A stretch of 5,751 bases of DNA from an uncultured Lachnospiraceae bacterium. GTDB lineage: Bacteria; Bacillota; Clostridia; Lachnospirales; Lachnospiraceae. The stretch is from positions 1-5,751 of the forward strand of contig CADCQU010000300.1 of NCBI GenBank assembly GCA_902803635.1. Reading direction: 5' to 3'. Both the position numbers and the translations under genes were made by a program. How positions within the stretch are numbered: position 1 is the stretch's first letter; each line of letters opens with the position of its first letter. Shown here piece after piece: positions 1-5,664 of the stretch. The notes under the pieces are model-generated. The model saw only the letters and a list, made by a program, of their open reading frames with translations, had not been told where the DNA came from and searched no databases.

Positions 1-38
1 CACGGCTTCGCCGTGCCACCTCCCCCTTGAGGGGGAGG
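1..38. repeat. Two adjacent perfect hairpins (REP-like, runs off the left edge)
   Basis: Positions 1-15 read CACGGC-TTC-GCCGTG, a 6-bp stem with a 3-nt loop. Positions 19-38 read CCTCCCCC-TTGA-GGGGGAGG, a perfect 8-bp stem with a 4-nt loop. Neither is followed by a T-run on either strand, so a simple intrinsic terminator is not supported. The paired-hairpin design is that of an extragenic palindromic repeat, and I recall similar sequence dispersed in gut Clostridia (recall, not a search). It lies about 140 bp beyond the 3' end of the kinase gene and may extend outside the window. Confidence 0.7.
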
Positions 39-60
39 CAAGAGTCGCTGCCCGTCATTG

Positions 61-84
61 TGCAGTTACCACCTGAACTGTAAC
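61..84 (-). repeat. Inverted copy of the intergenic palindrome (GTTAC...TTCAG module)
   Basis: Read on the minus strand, 84 to 70 is GTTACAGTTCAGGTG, identical over 15 nt to 2733-2747 on the plus strand. Beyond it, AACTGCA (67 to 61) also matches 2754-2760, so this is the same element with 4 nt missing from the centre. It lies downstream of the kinase stop, while the full copy lies upstream of the kinase promoter. The two therefore bracket that gene as inverted repeats. Confidence 0.65.
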
Positions 85-92
85 AAAAAAGC

Positions 93-145
93 GTTACGAT
101 TCGGCTAACCCCCGATTGACTGTCATTCCGAGGAGCGAAGCAACG
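93..145 (+). repeat. Dispersed repeat, TGTCATTCYGAG family, left copy
   Basis: This 53-bp stretch aligns without gaps to 5665-5717 with 42 of 53 positions identical. It begins GTTACGATTCGGCTAACC and contains TGTCATTCCGAGGAGCGAAG (121-140). A small hairpin, GAAGC-AAC-GCTTC, lies at 137-149. Its orientation is the same as the right-end copy and opposite to the copy inside the GH2 gene. It lies in the 3' spacer of the kinase gene. Confidence 0.75.
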
Positions 146-176
146 CTTCCGTTCGAACACCGCGGCGGCTAAACCA

Positions 177-2609
177 TCATTTGACAAATGTATCCAGTAC
201 CCTGACCAGGATATCCACGTCGATGGGCTTGATAACATGCTCGTTCATCCCGGCGTTTTTGCAGTTAATCCTATCCTCGGCAAATGCATTTGCCGTCATC
301 GCGACAATGGGAATCTCCTTCGCATAAGGACGATCCATGGCCCGGATCGCACGCGTGGCCTCGTAACCGTTCATATTGGGCATCTGGACGTCCATGAAGA
401 TCAGGGAATAATACCCATCGGGAGAATCCGCCAGCATTTGGACGGCCTGTTTTCCGTCCCTCGCCCATTCCACCGTAAGCCCCGTCATTTCCAGGAAGTC
501 TGTAGCAATCTCCGCGTTCAGCTCCTGATCCTCCGCCAAAAGGATCCGGCGGCCATCCAGATGCATCTCCTCCAGGCTACGCAGAGGCGCCTCCAAATCC
601 TCCGCCTGCTGGTTGCTCACAAGGGAATTTAAAAGATTTAACAGTTTTGTGCGGAACAGCGGCTTGCTGAGGAAGGCCGTGGCTCCGGCTTCCCTGGCCT
701 CCTGCTCAATCTCCATCCAGTCATAGGCAGAGAAGATTATGACAGGGACGCTCTCTCCCACCAGCTTTCGAATCTGGCGGACGGTCTCCACTCCGCCCTG
801 ATCCGGGAGCTTCCAGTCAACAAAAATGGCGAAAAAGTCCCGCCCCTGCTCCTGCCTTGTCTTCACGCGGTCCACGGCGGCCTTTCCCGAGAGAACCCAT
901 TCGCTGTTCATGCCCATGTCGTTCAGGATTTCGCAGGCGGATTCGCAGCAGACGGGATCGTCATCCACGACCAGAATACGAAGGTCGGTAAAGCTTTCGT
1001 AATTGATGTTCCCCGCATTCTGGAGCTTCAGGTACAGGCTGACCGTAAACCTGGACCCCTTCCCGTAGACGCTCTCGACGGAAATGTCTCCCCCCATCAT
1101 ACGGACAATGTTCCGCGTAATGGCCATCCCAAGGCCCGTCCCCTGGATTCCGGACGCGCGCATATCATTTGCCCGGGCAAATGGCTCAAACAGGTGTTCC
1201 ATGAACTCCGCAGTCATGCCGTACCCGTTATCCTCGAAGATGAACTGATAGTAGCCGAATCCCTGACGTCTGGCGGGCGTTTCAATCACGCTCAGCTGAA
1301 TCCGTCCCCCGTTCGGCGTATATTTGATGGCGTTGCTCATGATATTGACAAAAACCTGCTCGATACGCCGGCTGTCGCCAATGAGCTGTTCATGCTCCAC
1401 GTTAACAATATTGACCCGGAAGGTATGCTCGCGCGCCAGGATCTGGGATTTTGTCATGTTCATCATTCCGTCGATAAGATCCGCCAGACAGAACTCCTCC
1501 TCCTGCAGCTCCACCTTCCCGGACTCGATCTTGTTCATATCCAGAACTTCATTGATCAGAGAAAGCAGGTGGTTGGAGGATTCCCGGATTTTCCGCAGGC
1601 AGTCCTCCACCCTCTCCCTGTCATCCAGATGGTTGGCGGCGATGGTCGCCATTCCTATAATCCCGTTCATCGGGGTGCGCATATCATGGCTCATGCTGGC
1701 GAGGAAATCGCTCTTGGCCTTATTGGAAGCATTTGCCGTCTCCATGGCCTCCCGAAGCGCCTGCTGGATCTTCTGCTCCTTCCGCACCTCCTCGTCCACG
1801 TCCTTGAAGCCTGTCACGATTCCGGTCCTTCCGCCCGGAAGATCCAACCTTGCAAATTCCACACGATAATAGCGGATCCCGCTCTCGAAGACGCGGCGGA
1901 AGGGAACCGAGTAAATAAGGTGTTTCTCCGTGTTCCGGAGGACTTTTTCCGGTGATACGCCTTCCAGAAACTTCTCCCGATCCTCCTCCAGGACCAGACG
2001 CGAATAAAACGCAAAGGCATCGGTATAGCGTTCGAGCTGCAGGGCCTTGTCCGCAGGCATACGGTGGACCAGCTCCTCATCAATCCGAAACAGTTCAAAA
2101 TGCTGGGTCCTGAGATCGTCGATCAGCCAGACCGAGTCATAGACGCGGGTGAGCGCTTCGATGACGGCAGAGCGCAGGGCTTTATCCGTCTCCTGCCGCT
2201 CGTGTGTCTCCGTAATGTCCGTAATGAAAACATAAAAAAGACCTTTGTAGAAATCCGATTCCACATAATGGCCGTAATCATCAATCCACCGGACCGCCCC
2301 GTCCTTACGGATGATCCGATACGCCACATGGTCCATGTGCGAGCCGCTCTCCTTAAGCTGCTTCTGAATGGATTCCGAAACCCAGAGATAGTCTTCCGGA
2401 TGAACCATGCCGTGAAAAACAGAGCCGGAAAATGCCTTGAAGTCCTCGAAATTGTCACATCCATAGATCCTGCACGCGGCTTCATTGGCGTACAGTAGCT
2501 CTTCGCTCTCATCTGCCTTGTAAATATAAAAACCACCAGGCATGTGCTCGCCAAACTGCTTAATCACCGCAAGGCTCTTTTCATTTAAGATAAAACTCTT
2601 ACTGAACAT
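177..2609 (-). CDS. Cytoplasmic PAS-domain hybrid sensor histidine kinase with two receiver domains
   Basis: This 810-residue signalling kinase should autophosphorylate on histidine and pass phosphate to its own aspartates. In order: a PAS domain (about 15-135, ending in the usual FITDITE), a second PAS-like region (about 145-275), a charged helical linker (about 275-300), HisKA with H308 in SHDMRTPMN, and the ATPase domain with N-box N426 (SNAIKYTP), G1 DNGYGM 460-465 and G2 GTGLGM 490-495. Receiver 1 (about 544-663) has D549-551, phosphoacceptor D598, S627 and K649. Receiver 2 (about 688-808) has E693/D694, D740, T772 and K794. All catalytic residues are present. I see no signal peptide, membrane segment, HPt domain or output domain, so it probably senses an intracellular cue and needs a separate HPt protein if it feeds a classical relay. 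The ATG is supported by GAGGA six nt upstream (2616-2620) and by a promoter at 2679-2707. It is transcribed divergently from the GH2 gene. The signal and target are unknown. Confidence 0.96.
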   Translation of the reverse strand: MFSKSFILNEKSLAVIKQFGEHMPGGFYIYKADESEELLYANEAACRIYGCDNFEDFKAFSGSVFHGMVHPEDYLWVSESIQKQLKESGSHMDHVAYRIIRKDGAVRWIDDYGHYVESDFYKGLFYVFITDITETHERQETDKALRSAVIEALTRVYDSVWLIDDLRTQHFELFRIDEELVHRMPADKALQLERYTDAFAFYSRLVLEEDREKFLEGVSPEKVLRNTEKHLIYSVPFRRVFESGIRYYRVEFARLDLPGGRTGIVTGFKDVDEEVRKEQKIQQALREAMETANASNKAKSDFLASMSHDMRTPMNGIIGMATIAANHLDDRERVEDCLRKIRESSNHLLSLINEVLDMNKIESGKVELQEEEFCLADLIDGMMNMTKSQILAREHTFRVNIVNVEHEQLIGDSRRIEQVFVNIMSNAIKYTPNGGRIQLSVIETPARRQGFGYYQFIFEDNGYGMTAEFMEHLFEPFARANDMRASGIQGTGLGMAITRNIVRMMGGDISVESVYGKGSRFTVSLYLKLQNAGNINYESFTDLRILVVDDDPVCCESACEILNDMGMNSEWVLSGKAAVDRVKTRQEQGRDFFAIFVDWKLPDQGGVETVRQIRKLVGESVPVIIFSAYDWMEIEQEAREAGATAFLSKPLFRTKLLNLLNSLVSNQQAEDLEAPLRSLEEMHLDGRRILLAEDQELNAEIATDFLEMTGLTVEWARDGKQAVQMLADSPDGYYSLIFMDVQMPNMNGYEATRAIRAMDRPYAKEIPIVAMTANAFAEDRINCKNAGMNEHVIKPIDVDILVRVLDTFVK

Positions 2610-2643
2610 TTCTTATCCTCATTCTTCGTTTCGGGTGTCGTAG

Positions 2644-2665
2644 TGTACACATTCCAGCCTGTACA
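2644..2665. promoter_or_regulatory. Pair of TGTACA palindromes in the kinase leader (candidate operator)
   Basis: TGTACA occurs at 2644-2649, within GTGTACAC, and at 2660-2665, within TGTACATGTA. The two are separated by 10 nt (16 bp start to start). Both lie in the kinase's untranslated leader, between the predicted transcription start near 2672 and the ribosome binding site. Two identical short palindromes just downstream of a promoter could bind a repressor. This is pattern only; no known regulator is recognised. Confidence 0.25.
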
Positions 2666-2678
2666 TGTATGCCGCTTC

Positions 2679-2707
2679 ATTATACCATTTTTGCACACCG
2701 GAAACAA
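2679..2707 (-). promoter_or_regulatory. Sigma-A-type promoter of the histidine kinase
   Basis: On the minus strand, -35 TTGTTT (2707-2702) and -10 TATAAT (2684-2679) are separated by 17 nt. The -10 is a perfect consensus and is preceded by TGG, giving an extended -10 element. Transcription should begin near 2672, leaving a leader of about 60 nt before the ATG at 2609. Confidence 0.75.
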
Positions 2708-2732
2708 CCACCCTGCACTGCAACAATTCCGT

Positions 2733-2762
2733 GTTACAGTTCAGGTGAACCTGAACTGCAAC
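2733..2762. repeat. 30-bp near-perfect palindrome between the divergent promoters
   Basis: The core 2737-2758 is CAGTTCAGGT-GA-ACCTGAACTG, a perfect 10-bp inverted repeat with a 2-nt centre. Extending outward gives 14-bp arms (2733-2746 and 2749-2762) with one mismatched pair. It lies about 26 bp upstream of the kinase -35 and 40 bp upstream of the GH2 -35, where one bound regulator could act on both promoters. Each arm also matches the GTTAC...TTCAG module at 61-84, 93-112 and 5665-5684, so it may instead be a mobile or extragenic repeat. Both readings remain open. Confidence 0.7.
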
Positions 2763-2802
2763 CAATCCCCCAGTTCCACCCGCAGAATTTGAAAAACCAA
2801 AC

Positions 2803-2831
2803 TTGTATATCGTCCTTCTTCTCTATATAAT
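2803..2831 (+). promoter_or_regulatory. Sigma-A-type promoter of the GH2-uridine kinase pair
   Basis: The -35 TTGTAT (2803-2808) and the perfect-consensus -10 TATAAT (2826-2831) are separated by 17 nt. The expected start is near 2838, leaving a leader of about 69 nt before the preferred ATG at 2907. No separate promoter is visible in the 25 nt before the uridine kinase gene, so this one probably serves both genes. Confidence 0.72.
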
Positions 2832-2894
2832 AAGGAAGGAATCGTCAACACCCTCGTAAAATCTAGCATGGATGTTTCCACAAGCGCCATTTGC

Positions 2895-2901
2895 AAAGGA
2901 G
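2895..2901 (+). promoter_or_regulatory. Ribosome binding site that decides the GH2 start
   Basis: AAAGGAG lies 5 nt before the ATG at 2907. The in-frame ATG at 2868 would add 13 residues but has no purine-rich site before it, so 2907 is preferred. Later in-frame ATGs (2922, 2955) have G-rich stretches placed too close to work well. Confidence 0.8.
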
Positions 2902-2906
2902 TCTTC

Positions 2907-4988
2907 ATGAAAATCAAGGAAATGATTTCCACCCTGGAAATCGGCAGAAAAAGGATGGAGTCCATCCCCCTTTGGACGGACTTTGGTAAGAATCTGGACC
3001 CGGAGAGCGTCCTAACGGAGTACCCGCGTCCGCAGCTTCGCCGTTCTTCCTATATAAATCTCAACGGCCTGTGGGAGTATGCGGTCGTCCCGGATCCCAT
3101 CCGCAGCGCGTCCCGCCTTTCACGGAAGTCGCTCGCCCGGAAAGCCGCGAAGGAGCTCCGGCACATCTCGGAGGTTCGCCGCGACTCCCGGCATTTGGCA
3201 AATGCGGCCGCCGAGCTTTCGGAGCGTCTTACGCGGGTGGCCGCCGTCGTTGACGAGAAGACGGAAAAGCTCCGCGACGACCTCTCCTCCTACTCCGGCG
3301 AGGAGGCCGTCCACATCGACCTGGAGGACATCCGTCCCCTTCTTGAGGAGCCGCTTGCCTACGATGGCAAGATCCTCGTGCCTTTTTCCCCGGAGAGCCT
3401 CCTCTCCGGGGTGAACCGTATCCTTCGCCCCGGCGAGCTCCTCTGGTACCGGCGGACCATCGAGCTGCCCGCGATTCCAAAAGAAAAACGCCTGCTCCTC
3501 CATTTTGGGGCCGTGGACGAGGAGGCCATGGTATTTGTCAACGGCCGCCGCGTCGCCCACCACCACGGCGGGTACCTCGCATTTGCCGCCGACATCACCG
3601 AGGCCGTCCGGCCCGGGACAAATGTCCTCACCGTGTGCGTGCGGGACACGACGGACCTCTCCTGGTGCCTTCGCGGGAAGCAAAAGCTGGAACCCGGCGG
3701 CATGTTCTACACCCCGCAGAGCGGCATTTGGCAGACCGTCTGGCTGGAGGAGGTTCCGAAGACCTTCATCCAGCGGCTCGACATCCGCCCCGACGTTGCA
3801 CACTCCCAGGTCCGGATCCGTGTTCTGACAAATGCGCCCGCGAAGGTACGCATCCAGCTGACCGGAGGGGGGATTTTCGCGGATCGGGAAATCTGGGAAG
3901 CCTGCGAAAAATCTAACGGGATCCTTCGCTTTGCTCAGGATGACAAAATCATCACGGAGCAAAAAAGTTTTGAGGGAAACTCCGGCGAAGAGTTCCGCAT
4001 TCCCATCGCAAATATGCAGCTTTGGTCCCCGGAATGCCCGTATCTCTATACATTTGCCGTGACAGCCGGGGCGGACACCGTCTCGTCCTACTTCGCAATG
4101 CGGTGCATTTCCGTCGGGCCGGACGAAAACGGCGTTCCGCGCATTTGCCTCAACGGAAAACCGTACTTCAACAACGGCGTCCTTGACCAGGGCTACTGGT
4201 CCGACGGGCTCTACACGCCGCCCTCGGACGAGGCGCTTCTCTACGATATTAAGACGATGAAGGCCGCCGGCTTCAATACGCTCCGCAAGCACATAAAAAT
4301 TGAGTGTATGCGTTGGTACTACCATTGCGACCGTCTGGGCATGCTGGTCTGGCAGGACATTCCAAATGGCGGCGGAAGGTCGATCAAGAATTTCATCCTC
4401 TACCTTCCCACGACACTCCCCTTCGTAACGAGCCACTATTCGGACAAGCGCTACTTCCTCTTCTCGCGGCAGTCGGCCCGCGGGCGGAGGGCCTTCGAGG
4501 CGGAATGCCGGGCCATCGTCCGCCAGCTTCAAAGCGTCCCCTCCATCGTCCTCTGGACGCCCTTCAACGAGGGCTGGGGGCAATTTGACGCGCTCCGCAT
4601 CGCGGATATGTTCCGGCAAATGGATCCTGATCGGCTGGTGGACCACGCCTCGGGCTGGTACGACCAGGGCGGCGGCGACATCAATTCCGCCCATGTTTAT
4701 TTCTATAATTTAAAGGTCCAGCGCGGCAAAAGACCCTACTGCCTCACGGAGTACGGCGGCCTCACCATGCACATCAACGACCACAGCTTCTCCCCCCAAA
4801 CATTTGGGTACGAGGTCATTAAGACCCCGGAGGAATTCCGGAAAAAGTACGCCGACTTTATGGGACGCATCGAAAAGCTGAAGGCGAAAGGCCTCGCGGC
4901 CGCCATCTACACCCAGCTCTCCGACGTCGAGGAGGAAGTCAACGGACTCCTCACGTATGACCGGAAGGTGAATAAACTGGAAATGTAA
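2907..4988 (+). CDS. Glycoside hydrolase family 2 protein with two unusual insertions
   Basis: This 693-residue cytoplasmic enzyme (no signal peptide) should hydrolyse a glycosidic bond with retention. The sugar is not predictable; beta-galactosidase or beta-glucuronidase-like activities are possible. The N-terminal sugar-binding domain starts at YPRPQL (39-44), resumes at VPFSPES (158-164) and ends with SGIWQTVWLE (272-281). An immunoglobulin-like beta domain follows, containing WSPECPYLY (373-381). The TIM barrel begins near NGKPYFNNGVLDQGYW (416-431) and includes RKHIKIE and WQDIPNGGG (482-490). Acid/base E555 lies in FNEGWGQFD, nucleophile E615 in LTEYGGL, and the end carries YTQLSDVEEEVNGLL. 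From memory, relatives have about 600 residues. The excess is a charged helical block at about 63-151, where relatives have a short loop, and a repeat-derived stretch at about 333-347. Both keep the frame and the active site is intact, so it is probably functional. Uridine kinase follows after 25 nt. Confidence 0.93.
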   Translation: MKIKEMISTLEIGRKRMESIPLWTDFGKNLDPESVLTEYPRPQLRRSSYINLNGLWEYAVVPDPIRSASRLSRKSLARKAAKELRHISEVRRDSRHLANAAAELSERLTRVAAVVDEKTEKLRDDLSSYSGEEAVHIDLEDIRPLLEEPLAYDGKILVPFSPESLLSGVNRILRPGELLWYRRTIELPAIPKEKRLLLHFGAVDEEAMVFVNGRRVAHHHGGYLAFAADITEAVRPGTNVLTVCVRDTTDLSWCLRGKQKLEPGGMFYTPQSGIWQTVWLEEVPKTFIQRLDIRPDVAHSQVRIRVLTNAPAKVRIQLTGGGIFADREIWEACEKSNGILRFAQDDKIITEQKSFEGNSGEEFRIPIANMQLWSPECPYLYTFAVTAGADTVSSYFAMRCISVGPDENGVPRICLNGKPYFNNGVLDQGYWSDGLYTPPSDEALLYDIKTMKAAGFNTLRKHIKIECMRWYYHCDRLGMLVWQDIPNGGGRSIKNFILYLPTTLPFVTSHYSDKRYFLFSRQSARGRRAFEAECRAIVRQLQSVPSIVLWTPFNEGWGQFDALRIADMFRQMDPDRLVDHASGWYDQGGGDINSAHVYFYNLKVQRGKRPYCLTEYGGLTMHINDHSFSPQTFGYEVIKTPEEFRKKYADFMGRIEKLKAKGLAAAIYTQLSDVEEEVNGLLTYDRKVNKLEM
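3093..3359 (+). other. Extra helical segment inside the GH2 N-terminal domain
   Basis: Between LWEYAVVP and YDGKILVPFSPES the protein has roughly 85 more residues than the relatives I recall, which bridge these motifs with about 10-15. The segment is rich in A, R, L, E, K and S with almost no glycine or proline in its first two thirds, for example RKSLARKAAKELRHI and AAELSERLTRVAAVVDEK. That composition predicts long amphipathic helices or a coiled coil. The reading frame is uninterrupted and base composition resembles its surroundings. Its role is unknown; oligomerisation or partner docking is a guess. Confidence 0.6.
3901..3945 (-). repeat. Dispersed repeat embedded in frame in the GH2 gene
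   Basis: Read on the minus strand from 3945, the sequence is TGTCATCCTGAG, then GCGAAGGATCCCGTTAG (3929-3913). This matches the repeat at 5693-5740 (TGTCATTCTGAG ... CGAAGAATCCCGTCAA) with a middle part shorter by 6 nt. On the plus strand it encodes about 15 residues including NGILRFAQDDK, in the beta-sandwich domain of the GH2 protein. The stretch adds no stop and keeps the frame, so it behaves like an in-frame palindromic insertion. Confidence 0.75.
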
Positions 4989-5013
4989 GAATAACTTCAG
5001 AAAGGACTCTGCC

Positions 5014-5649
5014 ATGAAACCACTCGTCATCGGCATTGCCGGCGGGACCGGCTCCGGAAAAACGACCCTCACCAACCGCATCAAGCATGATTTTGCGGAG
5101 GACGTGGCCATCCTCTACCTCGACAACTACTACCGCGCCCACGACGACATTCCCATCGAGGAACGCGAAACCATCAACTACGACCATCCGGACGCGCTCG
5201 AAATCGATCTTCTTGTGAGTCATCTCCGGAGTCTCCTTGAAGGGAAATCCATCGAAATGCCCGTCTACGATTACAGCGTCCACAACCGCACCAAAGACGT
5301 ATGCCACATCGATCCGAAGCGGATCATCGTCATCGAGGGCATCCTCGTCCTGCAAAACGAGGCTCTCCGCAGCCTCCTTGACATCGCCATCTACGTCGAC
5401 ACCGATGCCGACGAGCGCGTCCTCCGCCGCGTCATCCGCGACGTCAAGGAGCGCGGCCGCGACGTCGAGGGCATCGCCCGCCAGTATCTCTCCACCGTCA
5501 AGCCCATGCACTACCTCTACGTCGAGCCCACCCGCACCACGGCGGACATCGTCGTCAACAGCGGGAAGAACAAGGTCGCCTACGACATCATCGCCACCAA
5601 AATCGCCGCCTACCTCAAGGCGTGGGACGAGGAATCCCGTCAACCTTGA
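5014..5649 (+). CDS. udk: Uridine kinase
   Basis: This protein phosphorylates uridine or cytidine to the monophosphate using a nucleoside triphosphate, in cytoplasmic pyrimidine salvage. The 211-residue length is normal for the family. Visible motifs are the P-loop GGTGSGKTT (10-18), the catalytic-loop aspartate D37 in YLDNYYR, YDHPDA (56-61), MPVYDYSVHNR (82-92) for nucleoside recognition, the Walker-B-like strand IVIEGILVL (105-113), and the lid region DADERVLRRVIRD (131-143) followed by ERGRD. The ATG has AAAGGA (5001-5006) seven nt upstream. It follows the GH2 stop by 25 nt, so co-transcription is likely, although no shared pathway is obvious. The last seven codons (DEESRQP) fall within a copy of the downstream repeat, so the extreme C-terminus appears repeat-derived. 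Codons end overwhelmingly in C or G. Phosphoribulokinase-like relatives share the fold, but the motif set fits uridine kinase best. Confidence 0.95.
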   Translation: MKPLVIGIAGGTGSGKTTLTNRIKHDFAEDVAILYLDNYYRAHDDIPIEERETINYDHPDALEIDLLVSHLRSLLEGKSIEMPVYDYSVHNRTKDVCHIDPKRIIVIEGILVLQNEALRSLLDIAIYVDTDADERVLRRVIRDVKERGRDVEGIARQYLSTVKPMHYLYVEPTRTTADIVVNSGKNKVAYDIIATKIAAYLKAWDEESRQP

Positions 5650-5663
5650 TAGAAGCCTTACGG
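5626..5663 (+). repeat. Direct repeat unit overlapping the end of udk
   Basis: These 38 bp (GACGAGGAATCCCGTCAAC ... CCTTACGG) match 5714-5751 at 33 of 38 positions with no gaps. The unit covers the last seven sense codons and the stop of uridine kinase and continues into the spacer. The offset between the copies is 88 bp. Confidence 0.8.
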
Positions 5664-5664
5664 A

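Noticed and set aside
1..38. Intrinsic terminator for the kinase gene
   Set aside because: The hairpins are strong, but neither strand has a T-run after them and they lie about 140 bp past the stop. A repeat is the better reading.
80..97. GTAAC-AAAAAAGC-GTTAC stem as a terminator
   Set aside because: The stem is only 5 bp, and the A/T-run lies in the loop and not after the stem.
1194..1955. Plus-strand open frame of 253 codons opposite the kinase
   Set aside because: It covers the HisKA/ATPase coding region in antisense; no domain, no convincing ribosome binding site.
2733..2762. MerR-type operator
   Set aside because: The dyad resembles such sites in style, but they lie between the -35 and -10 elements; this one lies upstream of both promoters.
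2868..2906. Upstream in-frame ATG giving a 706-residue GH2 protein
   Set aside because: No ribosome binding site precedes 2868, whereas AAAGGAG sits 5 nt before 2907. The 13 extra residues match nothing I know in the family.
2763..2906. Riboswitch in the GH2 leader
   Set aside because: The leader is only about 69 nt from the predicted start, with no recognisable aptamer or terminator/antiterminator pair.
3120..4694. Open reading frame of 524 codons antisense to the GH2 gene
   Set aside because: It lies opposite a gene with clear catalytic motifs; high GC at third positions removes stops from the complementary frame. Its translation has no recognisable domain. Its ILSKAKDP stretch is only the complement of the embedded repeat, a signature I recall from many spurious predictions.
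4951..5643. Open reading frame of 230 codons antisense to uridine kinase
   Set aside because: It is very rich in D, V, G and A, as expected from the complement of GC-rich codons, and udk motifs on the plus strand are unambiguous.
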